From Phaeosaccion multiseriatum (lineage: Eukaryota; Ochrophyta, other classes), in contig OZ218952.1 in the NCBI GenBank assembly GCA_965112735.1, positions 3,162,001 through 3,226,000 on the forward strand: 64,000 nt of DNA. The letters are read 5' to 3'. The notes below the pieces were generated by a model. The model saw nothing but the letters and a program-made list of their open reading frames with translations, did not search any database and had not been told where the DNA came from. Position numbers and translations under genes: made by a program. Below, piece after piece: positions 43,601-55,800 of this stretch. How positions within the stretch are numbered: the first letter of the stretch is position 1; each line of letters starts with the position of its first letter.

Positions 43601-46600
43601 GGGGAAGGCTCAGGGACCTCCTGCCTGGTGAGTGGGAGGGATGGGAGAGGGGGTCGTCTTGTTATCATCCCTTCCCCCCCAAACCCCCCGTCCCTTCCTC
43701 CTCCACCACCACCAGCCTCCCCCCCAATCACTCAATCCCTCCGTCCATCCGTCCATCCGTCCATCCGTCCCTCCCTCCCTCCCTCCCTCCCTCCCTCCCT
43801 CCCTCCCTCCCTCCCTCCCTCCCTCCCTCCCTCCCTCCCTCCCTCCCTCCCTCCCTCCCTCCCTCCCTCCCTCCCTCCCTCCCTCCCTCCCTCCCTCCCT
43901 CCCTCCCTCCCTCCCTCCCTCCCTCCCTCCCTCCCTCCCTCCCTCCCTCCCTCCCTCCGTCCCTCCCTCCCTCCCTCCCTCCCTCTCTCCTTCCTTCCTT
44001 CCATCCCTCCCTCCCCACCCATGAACTTATCGTGTCACATGACAGGCATCTTCGCGGAGTGGGAGACGGACTACGCGTACCCCACCCTCGGTGTGGCAGC
44101 GTTCTTGGCAGACGCCTCTGAGATCGACGGTTTCGAGTACCCCTCCACCAGCTACAGTTACAGCGAGGGGGGCTATGGCGAGTACCAACAAGAGTACAGC
44201 CACACCTTCGCCTCCTCCGGGGGGGTGGAGGTCGTTGCTGGTGCTGCTTCCTTCGCCCTGATGGACTCTTCGGACAGCAGCAGTTCGTGGTACAGCAGCA
44301 CCAGTTGGTCCTCCAGCGCGATGAGCAGCACGAGCAGCAATAGCACGACTCTCCACGACGCTACACTGGCGCTTGATGCCATCATTGCCGCCGTGGGGAG
44401 GGGCAGCGACGAAACCGCCGGTACCTTGGTCACCTCCGGCGGCGGCCAGCTCAACGCCCTGACCTCGTTGGGGGCGGCGCAATTCACTCACAGCGTGTCT
44501 GGCCAGGCGCAGTCCCTTTGGAGCGGGAGCGCTGCGGAGGAGGCGGAGGAGGCTGAGGAGGAAGGAGAGGAAGGGGAGAGCGGAGGGGTGTGGAGGGTGC
44601 TCCTTGTACTCACGGGAGGCACGTCTTTTCTCGACCCCTTTCTCAACAGCACATTCAGCAGCAGCAGCAGTGAGTCCCTGAGTGCGTCCCTTGCCCTCGC
44701 TGCTGCCAACATCAGTGCAGCGGCGGCGGCTCTGGAAGCGCAGGCGGTGAGCCCCCTCTTCGTGCTCACCAACAGCTCCCAGTTGGAGGCATACGAGGCG
44801 CTGGTGGAGGCCCTGGGCTTCGGTGTGGCGGTGAGCATTGACGAGTCTCTGGCTCTCTCCTCCAACTTCAACTCAAACTATTTGGCGCAGGCCGTGAGGG
44901 AGGGCCTGCAATTGCTCAGCCGACAGGTGCGTGTTTGTTTGTGTGTGCGTGTGCGTGCCACGTTGAGTCTCAGTTTTGGTTGATTCGCACGTATCGTACG
45001 TGTGCCTTCCCTAAAGGTAACGGTGTACTTCAACCCCTCTCCTTTCTACGGCCTTGTACCCCTTCCCTTCATGTCACTGCTCTCTCTCTCTCTCTCTCTC
45101 CCTCTGTCTCTCTCTCTCTTAGGTGTCCCTCCATGTGGTGTCGGACGGCGGCGGAGTAGTCGCCAACATCAACCCTCCGGTGTACCACAATGTCACCCCC
45201 GGCACGTCCGTCCAGTTCAGCGTCAACTTCACCTCCCCTGTCACCGCCCTACAGCAGGTGGAGGAGGAGGAGGTCGGCTTGGACACGTTTTCAGCGGGGG
45301 TGACGCTCCAGTTCCAGGGCTTTCAGGGGCTGCTGACGGCCGTGACGGCGGAAACCACGTGCAGCAGTTCCGGAGGGGAGGCGGAGGCCTCGGGAGGCGC
45401 GGCGCTGGCCCTCCTCGACGCAGAGAGGTGCGTGTGCTCTCTTGCTCTCTCTTCTCTTTCTGTGTCGGTCGGTCTCCTCTGAGTCTCTCTCTCTTTGCTC
45501 TCTTTCAATGTCGCTCTCCTCTCTCTTTCTGTGTCGCTCTCGTCCCCCCTCTACCCCTCTGCAGACTGGGCTTCGTGCAAGGCTTTTACCTCGACGAAGA
45601 GAGCTTGTGGCACCGCACCTCCACAGAGGGTCGCCTCGTACCCATCGCCGCGGAGGGGGAAGATGATGACGATGAAAATCATGTGTATCTACGGGGCGGG
45701 ATGGCGGGGCCCTTCGGAGTAGAGGCCGTGGTGCTTGACACGAGGCGGGGAGGTGCGGAGGTGGAGGCCTCGTACAACTTCACAGTCTCCTTCGACAGCG
45801 CCATGCCTCTGGTACGTGATCTGAGGAAGAGAGGGGGGGGGGAGAGGGAGGGGGAGGGAGAGAGGGAGTGAGGGAGTGAGACAGTGAGTGAGGGAGTGAG
45901 AGAGTGAGTGAGTCTCTCTCTCTCATCTATTCCTCCCCTACTTCATTTCATCTCTCTCACCTGCCCCCCCCTCTCTGTGTGTGTAGCTCCTCAAGGCGTA
46001 CGCCAACGTGGAGGAAGGAGAGGCATCCCCCTGCAGTGTGGAGCTCTTTCTGCAGCTCACGGACGGAAGCTCGGAAACACTCACCCTCCAGGTATATAGT
46101 GAAAATGCCCGTATGCTTGCCTGCCCATACCCATATGCCTCTCACTTCACTCCCTGCCTTCCTGGAAACCCTCACCCCCCAGTGGAGCGCAACGGACGCC
46201 GTCTCCGGACAGTCTAGCTGGCAGCAACAACACGCCGTCTGGTACGGCATCAATGTGGTTGAGCGGGGCACCATCCGAGTAAAGGGTATGTGTTCATTGC
46301 CTATCGCTCTCTTAGCCCTCTCCTTCTCTCTTTCCCTGTCTCGCTCTCTCTCTGTCTTTGTCTGTCTTCCTTGCCTCTCTATTCTCTCTCCCTCTCATCT
46401 CCACTCTCTGCTCTGCCCTGCCCTGCCCTGCCCTGCCCTGCCCTGTCCTCCCCTCCTCTGCCCATATACCTCTACTCCTCTCTACTCTACCTTCGTTGGT
46501 CGCCCCAGGCCCCGCTCTGTGGGCAGGTATCGGCCTGTCCGCACACCCCGTCCCTGCTTGCTCTTGCTCTGTGGGGTACTATTTGAACATCTTCACCGGC

Positions 46601-48009
46601 CCTGCCCGCGCATGCGAGCCGCAGCCCCTCTGCCGCTTCTTCGAGGCAGACACGTGCGCCTTCTGCCCCGCGGGGTATGCCTGCCCGCAGGTGCGTGGGT
46701 GCGTGCGTGGTTGGGTGCTGGCGTCCTCCTCCTCCTCCTCCTCCTCCTCCTCCTCCTCCTCCTCCTCCTCCTCCTCCTCCTCCTCCTCCTCCTCCTCCTC
46801 CTCCTCCTCCTCCTCCTCCTCCTCCTCCTCCTCCTCCTCCTCCTCCTCCTCCTCCTCCTCCTCCTCCTCCTCCTCCTCCTCCTCCTCCTCCTCCTCCTCC
46901 TCCTCCTCCTCCTCCTCCTCCTCCTCCTCTTCTTCTTCTTCTTCTTCTTCTTCTTCTTCTTCTCCGCACTCTACTCAATCTCTCTCGATTTGTCCTTTTC
47001 CCCACCCACCCCTACCCTACCACACCCCCCTCCCCTCCCCTCCCGTCCGCCTCCTCCCTATCACACCACTCCAGGGCGGTACCCGCACCCGCTGCACCGA
47101 TACTTTGTACTCGATGGGCGGTTACACTGAGTGTCGGAACTGTCCAGACGGTTGGGTGTGCGACAAGGGCCTTGCAGAGCCGTGTGGGTACGGGCCGGGG
47201 ACAGTCAACGCGGTGCGTGGGTGGGTGGGTGGGTGGGTGAGGCTGTTGTTGCTCTCTCCCTCCCCTCCCCTGCCCTCCCCTCTCTCCTCTTCCCTTCTCT
47301 AACCCCTCCCCTCCCTTCCCCTCCCCTCCCCTCCCCATTTACCTCGAACCCTCCGTCACCCTCCACCACCCCCACCACACCTTAAACAATAGGTGGAGAG
47401 CGGCGGTCACCAGAACTGCACCTCCTGCCCTGCCGGTAGCCTCTGCAAGGACGGTATCGCCACCGCGTGCCCCCTCGGGCATGTGTCCCCCGGGGGCGCC
47501 TCTTCCTTCTACTGCGTCCCCTGCGAGCCCGGCTCCTTCGCTAACGTGACGGGTATGGAAACCTGCCTGGGCTGTCCATTGGGCTACACGAGCACTCTGG
47601 CGAGCAGCGGGTGCACGGCTTGCAGGGCGGGCCAGTTCGCGGAGGAGGGACAGGTGTGTGTGTGTGTGTGTGTGTGAGAGGGAGATTTGAAATCGGATGT
47701 GGGAATGGGATGGGGAAGGGGAGGTGAGAGAGACGATGAGATGAAGAGGTAGGCAAGGCCGCCAGCCAAGGCAAGAAAAGGCAAGACTCTCTCTCTCACA
47801 CATACACACACTCCCTCTTTCTCTCTCCCCCCCCCCCTCTCTCTCAGTACCCGTGCTCCAGCTGCCCCCCGGGGAGCTTCTCCCCCGCTGGGTCCTCAAG
47901 CTGCACCGAGTGCCTCTCCGACTCCTTCGCTGACTCGTGGGGAAGCTCCGAGTGCCTGCCCTGCGGGGAGGGGCTCACCGCTGCAGAGGGGGCCACCGAG
48001 TGCTCGTGA
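37676..48009 (+). CDS. Giant secreted Kelch / GCC2-GCC3 / EGF-like / Calx-beta / integrin-beta-I-like protein, 18 exons
   Basis: Exons: 37676-37802, 38015-38126, 38338-38754, 39151-40201, 40327-40665, 41005-41203, 41506-42628, 42903-43027, 43409-43627, 44046-44926, 45123-45427, 45565-45811, 45987-46091, 46183-46285, 46509-46690, 47075-47212, 47393-47653, 47848-48009. All 17 introns are GT-AG and every phase matches, giving 2031 residues. Order: signal peptide (1-30); Kelch-type repeats with FGG or MGG turns (about 45-545); Cys-rich GCC2/GCC3-type repeats (about 555-930, for example CVVCQAGTYSADGATECSPC); an EGF-like module (about 950-1000); a Calx-beta-like domain ending ATVAISEDDF (about 1035-1150); an integrin beta-I/hybrid-like region (about 1175-1640); a linker; and C-terminal Cys-rich repeats (about 1790-2031). 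Many N-x-S/T sites fit secretion. No membrane anchor is seen before the stop. Role in adhesion or the cell surface is inference. Confidence 0.85.
43137..43335 (+). repeat. (TCC)n microsatellite, ~200 bp, in intron 8 of the giant gene
   Basis: An almost perfect CCT/TCC run with one TTC interruption (about 43275), between donor 43028 and acceptor 43408. It is the source of false poly-Pro, poly-Leu, poly-Arg, poly-Glu and poly-Gly ORFs. Confidence 0.97.
43737..44010 (+). repeat. (CCCT)n/(CCGT)n microsatellite in intron 9 of the giant gene
   Basis: About 270 bp of CCCT units, with ATCCGTCC variants at the left and TTCC variants at the right, between donor 43628 and acceptor 44045. Confidence 0.97.
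46725..46965 (+). repeat. (TCC)n then (TTC)n microsatellite in intron 15 of the giant gene
   Basis: About 205 bp of TCC followed by about 36 bp of TTC, between donor 46691 and acceptor 47074. Confidence 0.97.
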
Positions 48010-49008
48010 TGTCATGATGTTGGGATCTCGCGACCTTGACAACTCCGACTCCCAGCGCTACCGACTTACTTGTTGTAAGTTGAGCCATCCATTGACTGCC
48101 ATCCCCAAGATGATAAGTCGATCGAGGTCTACCATGGAGTGTCACCCTGAAGGCTCACGGCCGCAGAGGACAGATGACATCACCGATGGAGTGAGTGGTT
48201 GTTCGTGCTCTCGTGATGCGCTCTCGGAGGCCGCTCTCTCTTCTCGCTTATCGGTTGTTGTAAGTCGATCGAGCCATGGTATGATGAGTGCCATCCATCC
48301 TTGGATCCAAAGGATGGCAGTCCATGGCACAGCGTACAGCACAACCACGATGGACAGACAACAATCAGCCCCTCTCCGCACTCTGGTACTTTCGCAGCCG
48401 CAGCGGGCGGGAGGAGTGAGGGGCTGCCATGTGTGAGGCAGTGCTTTCGTCCAAGAAGAGGCCTTGACTCATGCAGTGGCGCAGGGTGTCGACCGACCGA
48501 CAGATCTTCGGCAGTTTCAGTTCTTCGGCAGTTTCAGTTCTTGTTGGCCGCAGTGCAGGACCCTGTTTCGACCCCTGACGTGCTATATCGACCACATTCT
48601 CGATAGCATGCTATCGGCCGATAGTAGAGAGCACGCCGAGGGGGGGGGCGAAAAAATAAGTTGGGCCCTAATATCGATATATCTTTGCGATATCGAAACA
48701 AGGTCGGCCCCTCATACACACCTAAAACTCAAACTGACTGAATCGTGGCACAGCCCATTCCTTCCCCCCTTCATAGCCGAAGCGGTTGCTTTTGATGATG
48801 GTGAGAAGGCCGTTGAGCAACCCTTGATCCTGCGCACAACATCTCCTTCAGTGCTCGTCGTCTTACCCGTGGTCCTGCTCCCTTTCGTTCCCCTCTCTCG
48901 TCCCTTGGCTGCGTTATATTTCTAGTTCCCCGTGTAACAGAGACAAGGAAGGAGTAGACAGTACACGGAGACACAGAGAGGAAGGAGGGATACGAACGGG
49001 CGGGCAGC
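48010..49008. other. Intergenic region with short palindromic and duplicated words
   Basis: No gene is supported. The word TAAGTCGATCGAG occurs near 48113 and near 48260, the phrase CTTCGGCAGTTTCAGTT is tandemly duplicated (48508-48540), and near-palindromes around ATAGCATGCTAT (48602) and ATATCGATATAT (48671) lie in an AT-rich patch. These may be regulatory or 3'-end signals; nothing more can be said. Confidence 0.45.
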
Positions 49009-51741
49009 ATGGCTGATGCTCAGGACGCGGCCTCCTCGTCTGGAACGGAGGGATTTGCCGACCAGCAACAACATGCACCAGAACAGTGCGAGGATGGTAG
49101 CTTCGGCAGCTGCGCAAATGACGAAGGGGCTGAGGGCGGTGGCATTCCCGAGGATATGCCAGGCTTCTTCAAGCAGGGGACTGGCGAGGGCAAGGAGTAT
49201 CCCTGGTTGGTGCTTGGCGGATTGTTACTGCTGGCGGCGCTGTTCTTCGTCTATAGAGAGTGGCGGGCCAGAAGAGGTGAGTCGCGGAGTCGCGCTGCTG
49301 GTGCTGCTGCTGCTGCTGGTGGCAGAGCTGCTGTTTTCCTGATGGTGGTGGCGTGGTGCATGAGTGCTCATGAGATGAGAGGCAAAGAGGCAGTGGGCTG
49401 TGTACCACTGCGTGATCGGACTTTGCATTGGGAACCGCTGCTTTTGTGGTGCTGCTGCTACTACTGGTGCAGTTTATTCTTGTGGGAGGGTGCCAATCTA
49501 TTCCCTTTCTCTGACTCACTAGGGAGAGGGGGTAGTAAGACGAAAAAGGAGATGAGCGGAGGGGGGGGGGGGGAAGAGGAGATGTCAGCAGAGATGGGAT
49601 GAGAGCTTGTCGGTGCCACCGTGCAGGAGATAAGAGAGAGAGGAGGGAGGGAGAAGTGGGAAGTGGGCTGACCTGTCTGCTCCTTTTCCCTCGTCCCCTT
49701 CCCCTTGTGCTGGCCACTCTGCTGACCTCTCCTCACCTCCCCCCACCCCCCTCCACCCCTTATCAATCAGACCGATCACCCGACGACGACGTGTTCCGGC
49801 AGATCGGCGAGAAGGAGTACCGCTACAGCGTGCAGGGGGTGGAGGAGTACTACGCATTCAAGGAAAAGTTCACAGGAGACGACCCGTGAGTGCTGAGCTG
49901 TCTTTGTGTATGTGTTAGTGCCTCTCTCCCTCTTTCGCTCCCCCTGTCTCGCTGTCTGTCTCTTTCTCTCCCTGGTTTGTCTCTTGTCTGTCTCTATTTC
50001 TCTCTCCCCCACTCCTGTTTCTGCTTGCTGGTTCGTCTGACATTCAGGACTGCTGTGCTGTATGTGTGCCACGTTGTCCTGGGTTGTTGCAGGAGACCCC
50101 TTCAGCAGGAACTGTTCAAGAGAGTCGTCGCTAACGTCCCGCTCCTCCAGGTGAGTGAGGGAAGTGACACTTCCTTCCCCCGAGTCAGAGGGAGGGTGGG
50201 TGGGGAAGAGTCGCCAAGAGTGTGAGAGTGAGAGAGTGGGGGTGTGTGCATGGGTGCGTGGGTGGGTGAGAGGTGCCCAGAGTGAACAGTCGTGGATCCG
50301 TCTTTTCTCTCCTCAAGAAGAAGCTGCTACATGTATCACCAACTGCTGCTGCTGGTGGGCGCGGGCGGGGCCTTCGTTCATGACTACGCTCTACCACTCG
50401 AATTGGTTGAAATTACACGCAGTCAGTCGGTGTAACACCCACCCATTCAGTGCCATCCATGTCGGCCACTGGCCACGGCCCCTCTTGTCGTCCGACGGAC
50501 CCTCTCTCTTAACATGCCCCCCCATCCGCTCGCCTCGCACATCCACTGCCATCCCATCCTTTCCCCACCCCACTCCCTGTATATGCAGCACCTGCAAAAG
50601 ATGGCGCAATCAACCCATGCGCTGTACTCGAAGGGGATGATTCAGGTGCGTGGGTGTGTGGGTGTGGCACTCACTCACTGGAAAACGCACTTTACCACCA
50701 TGCACACACGCACACCACACACGACACACACACAACATACACACTACACACACACCACACACACACAACACAAGCCGCATTTGCGCAGCTGTGAACCGTC
50801 CCTGTGATTTCTCCCTCCCGACCGCTTGCTCTGGTTCACCCCCTCCATCCACTGCCATTCCCCCCCCAGGAGGCAGCGTGGGCGAACTTCAAGCAGTCTG
50901 AGGAGGACATGAAGGCGGAGATTGCCGACGTGAGGGAAGAGGCCAACGACATTGCGCCGGGCTTCGGAGACGCCATTTGGCCGCAGGTACTTGCTGGGGA
51001 CTCCCACCCACCCACTGCCCTGTGTGCCTTATGCCCATACGCCCTTTATACAATACCCAATACCCCATACGCTGACCAACCTATGCCCTTTATACAATAC
51101 CCTTCACTGGTACGCACTGGCCTGCTGACACGTGGTATCTCCCGTCCTGACACGGGTACTGCCCCTCGTGACACCCTGTACTCCAGGCGGTGAAGTGGCA
51201 CGAGCAGATGATGGCGCAGCGCCAGAGACAGATGATGGAGATGCATCAAAAGCAAATGATCGCACAGAAGGAGGCACAAGAGAGGGAGGCCGCCAAAATC
51301 GCGGTGCGTGTGTATGCGTGTGTGTGTGTTTGGTGCCAAGGAAAGGGGTGTCGCATTAGAGTATCCCATCCTTCCCCGTCGCTCCTTTCCCAACCCCCCC
51401 TCTCTGTATGTGTGACTCTCTCTCTTCTCTCTTTCTCTCTCTCTCTCTCTTTCTCCCTTTCTCTACCCCCCCTCCCCCGTGTGTTTTTGTTTCTGCCTAT
51501 ATGCCTGTCTCATCAGCTCCAAAAGAAGAAGCGGGCAGACAAGCAGCGGGAAAAGCGACGAAATAGCGGGTCTAACAACGGAGTGTCCATGGCCCAGGCT
51601 GCTGCCCAGGCTGTAGAGAAGGAGCTCACCCCCGAGGAGAAGGCCGAGCAAGCGGCGGCTCAGCTGCTGCTGCTCGAGCAGGAGGAGGCAGCGAAGAAGG
51701 AAGAGGCGAAGCACACCGGGGGAAAGAAGAAGAAGAAGTGA
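49009..51741 (+). CDS. SEC66: SEC66 (SEC71)-type subunit of the ER Sec62/Sec63 translocation complex, seven exons
   Basis: Exons 49009-49276, 49771-49885, 50093-50150, 50589-50645, 50870-50986, 51187-51303 and 51517-51741 join in frame to 318 residues. An acidic N-terminus leads to one transmembrane helix (YPWLVLGGLLLLAALFFVYR, about 64-83). The conserved cytosolic SEC66 part follows: DDDVFRQIGEKEYRYS, LFKRVVANVPLLQHLQKM, THALYSKGMIQEAAWANF, KAEIADVREEANDIAPGFG and IWPQAVKWHEQMM, ending in a Lys-rich coiled tail. In yeast Sec66 links Sec63 and Sec72 in post-translational protein import into the ER. A 57-nt exon (50589-50645) completes the core helix. Single-pass topology and motif order fit the family, although it is longer than yeast Sec66 through its low-complexity ends. 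Confidence 0.82.
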
Positions 51742-52886
51742 AGGGTGTGCATGCAGATGCAGTTTCCCCCTCTCTTTTCTGCCATGCCCAGGGTGCTGTT
51801 GTCTTTTTCCTCGGCTTCTCGGCCGCCTATACAATATGGATTCCAATATGGGGCAGTGAAGAATGATACGTGTTTTGCTTTTCGATTACTTTGCTTCCTT
51901 TTCCGTTGCGTTGCGTTGTCGGATGGTCATGCCCTTTGGTTGGGTACATGATTGGGTGTGTGGGTTTTTTGGGGGGGGGGGGGGGGTGAAGTTGCTCGCA
52001 CGCGTTCCCTTCTTCTCTCAGATTGCCAGGTACCTACTTACCGTTACTTGCCGTGTCCGTGTGCAATGACGTGTAGCACTGCTTAGGAATGGCCTGCCTG
52101 TCTGTGTCCCGTCTGTTTAGATGGAGGAGCAGTGCCGAAGGAAGCTGAGCGAGAGCGATGGATGGGGCTTTTGGTGGTCCGGTTTGTGCATGGGGAGAGG
52201 GCAGAGGGGAACACCTTTCCTTCTATCCTGATATAATAGGGCGGAGATAAAAGGGGAGGGAGAAAACAAGGCCCGTATAATTAATTTTTTAATAAATACA
52301 ATACTTACCAATACTTTACACAAGGCAGCAGCGGCGGTACCTTTCCTCCTGAGTCGCCATCACACAAGCAACTAGGCCGTCAATAGACCAGTCCAGTTAG
52401 CCACTTCCTGGGCTGGCCCTTTCCCTCCCCCCCGTCCGTCCCTCTTCCTCCTTCCTCCCTCTCTTGTCTCTGCCTACACAAACACGGCCGCAGTGCCCGT
52501 CGGACTGTCACCTCAGCTGCGAAGGGTCTGATTCGGCCCCGGGTTAGGTCTGGCCGTATGTGTATCCGTTGCTGCTGCTGCTGCTCCCCTGCCCCTGCTC
52601 CTCCCCCCCGCCCTCCTCCTCCTCCCCCACGAGATCGTCCTCTAGAGCCCCTAAGAGACCGACGTATCTGAGAGGCACATGGGCAGAGCGGGGCAGAGCA
52701 GAGGTGTATGGGCACAGAGTAAAGCAGAGATCAGCGACTGGACGACGCACGGAGCGAAAGATCAATCAAAAGACAAAACGTATGTTTCTCTCCTGTCTAC
52801 CACAGCAGCAGGGCAGCAGACGTGCTGCAGTGCCACCAACGTACCCCTCTGCCCCTACCCATTCACTCGACTGCCATCTTCCCTCC
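51742..52886. other. Convergent 3' intergenic region
   Basis: This lies between the stop codons of SEC66 (plus) and the MFS gene (minus). It has a long G run at about 51971-51986, an AT-rich patch with AATTAATTTTTTAATAAATA near 52280-52300 that could include polyadenylation signals, and short Ser/Pro-coding shadows. No gene seen. Confidence 0.5.
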
Positions 52887-55800
52887 TCACCTCCGGAGGT
52901 GCCGTACGCGGCAGTGCTGGTAATAGCTCGCAAGCCCCAGCGCCAGCACCGCCCACAGCGACCACAGCGCCAGCAGCAGCACCGTCATCCGCAGGCCCCA
53001 CCTCTCCTTCACGCACTCTTCCTCCGCCTCCGGTGACGTGCCCTCCTCCGAGCAGGCCGGCGCCAACCAGTCCTTGAATAAGCCAACCAGGAAGGGTGCG
53101 GGCAAGTCACCAAGTGCATGCATCCCCACCATGTTCACGGCAAGGGCGAAGGAGCGGCTTGACGAGGGGACGGACGCCATGAGCGCCAGGTAGAGAGGCG
53201 GGGTGGAGGCGAAGCTAAACACCTCGGCGAAGAACAGCCCAAAAAAGGCAACGGGGGGGCGCCGCGTGTATACGACCGCGGTGAGGGCCGCAAGAAAGCC
53301 GCAGAGGAGGAGGAGGGCCGCCTGGGCAGTCACCACGCGCAGCTGGGAGGCGCAATTCATCTGCTGGCTGTACTGCGCGCTCACCCCCCGCACGGAGCTC
53401 TGTCGGTACCGGGACGGGGAGTAAGCCGGCTGGTGTTGCAGGAAAGCGTACACGCCGTCCTCGTCCTGGTCCTGAAGCACATCTCCTCCTCCTCCTCCTC
53501 CTTCCCCCTCCCCGCCGCTGATGCTGCCCACTCGCTTCCTCACCCTCCCCCTCCCCCTCCCCCTCCCCCCCCCACCGCCTTCGCTGGGAGTCGGCCTATG
53601 CCTGGCCGAGGTGGGGGCTCTCCTTATCTGCGGGGGTAACACATCAGACGTGTTGATGCTGTCGTCCCTCCAGCGCCTCTCGTCGTAGTAGCTCCCCTCA
53701 GTCCCCCCGCCCCCCTCTCCCTCCCCCCCCCCGCCCGTCAGCAACACTACGTCCGGATCCGCCTCAGCGGTACCCACTCCTGACACGCCAATGCAGTCCA
53801 TCAGGCTGCCCCCCAGCGGGCTCCCAACGAGCCCGGCCATGACCCCGATGGTCCCAAATGCCGCCGCCGCCCCCTTCTCGGTGTGCAGCAGGCCGAGTCC
53901 CCTGATCAAGCTCGGGCCGAACGTCGTGAAGCCAACCGTCATGGCGCTCACAGCGGCGCTGGCGAGCATGGCCAGCACAAAAGTCGGGGAGAAGAGCACT
54001 ACGGACAGCTCCTCGCGCCACGAAGGGCAGTACGCGCCCTCGTCCTCGTCCTCCCCTTCGTCGTCGTCGCTCTCCTCTCGTCCTCCTGCTGCTGTCACTG
54101 CATCTGCCTGGGCCGTTGCCAGGTCACCTTCTCCCGGCACTGCTGCCGGCGCCACTGCAGCACCGAAGCCGTCCTCGGTCACCCACGCCGTCCCTGCCCT
54201 TCCCTGGTCGGACTGCGGCTGCCGAGTACTACTGAGTAGCGGCTGTCCTAGCGCCTGCACGCCGTTGTCGTCGCTCAGCACATCCCCGTTACCCTCCTCC
54301 TCTTGCTGGTGGTGGGTGCGTTGGTGCTCCTCGTGCCGTCCAGTGGTCGCCATTTGAAACCACTGCGCACCCCACCAAGGCTGCGGCTTAGCGGTAGAGC
54401 ACAACAGCACGAGAGGAAGCATGACCATCGCCTGTGGAAAGGGCGCGGCCAAGGGGCAAGACCGAGGGGCAAGGGCAAGAAGAGCGAGGGAAAGGGAAGA
54501 GGAGTAGAGCAGCGAATGAAAAAATTATGAATGAACGAATTGCGAGACGGACCAGTTGGACCTTCCTCCGTGCCGACCCCACTCAATTGGATGCACATAA
54601 ATCTACTCCTACAAACCGCTCTCAGCTAACTAACCTCGTACACTTCCCTACCTGTCTATGAGCCTACATAAGCCCCCTCTAATCCGACTGACTCTTGGAC
54701 TAACCTGTCCATAGAAGGCCCACTGCCAGCCCAGAGGGCCCGCCGCTGTCTGCGCTCCGAACACGAAGCCCAGCGCCGTTCCGATGGGCACGAGCATAAA
54801 GTAGGCTGCCATCCACTTGCCTAAAGGATGGCAGTGGATGGGTCAAGGAGGGGCAGAGCTTGAGATACACACACCTGCCCAGCCAAAGTGCGCTACAAGC
54901 AGGAGATCTTTCTGCTGATGGTCATCGCTAGTCACTAGCTGCGTGAAGGCGTTGGTGTGTCGCTTGTCTTGTCCACCCCTGCCTCTGCCTGCATCTCTCT
55001 TGCCTTTCCACCTCCCCCACTTGACCAGTTGATCTCTTGACCCACCTCTCTCCTTGTGGGGCGCAGTATCCAGGATGAAAGGAGGCATGGCGCAGTTAAA
55101 AGACGCCTCGCCGACGCCTGTAGCCACACCCAGGAGGGGCACACGAGGAACAGGAAGAGAGAAGAGAGAGAGTGGAGGGGAGGGAGGGAGGGAGGGAGGA
55201 AGAGAGAGAAAGAGGAGAACGAGCGAGTGAGTGAGGAGAGAGCGAAGGGGCATCAAGAGAGAGGGGAAAGAGAGAGAGAGGGAGGTCGAGGTCAACATAG
55301 TACCGACAGGGGAGAAGCCTTGTTTGCCAATGGGGGAGAAGGTTATGTACATGGTCCCCTTCCCTTCCCTACGGTCCATCTGTTGCCTTCTCTGCTCTTT
55401 TTCACTCATCCGCTCCCTCCCTCACCCCCTCAACCATCACTGACTCTGTCTTTCCAAAAGAACTCACTCAAACACACCCACATACACACATACACGCACA
55501 CACACCACACCCGCCCACTGACACACTCACCCGACAGAGTCCTGGCCGCGAGCAGGAACCAGTAGCTCTCCGTAGCTCTAGACGCACCCGCAAACACAGA
55601 GGCCACGCACCACACACCCACCCCCACTGTGATGAGGCTGCGCGGGGCGGGAGGGCAGTCGGGGCCGGGGCAAGGGTAGGGGCGGCGGGTAAGTGGGGGT
55701 GCTTGGGGGCGTGGCAGACCCCACCCAGAACCATGGCTGCAAAGACGCCTCTAATACATCGAATAGCCCTCTCTCCCTCTGGCTTTCCCTGTCCTCTCTC

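Noticed and set aside
46487-47240. Poly-Gly, poly-Pro and poly-Ser ORFs on both strands
   Set aside because: They are readings of the TCC/TTC array in intron 15; the real exons on either side join in phase.
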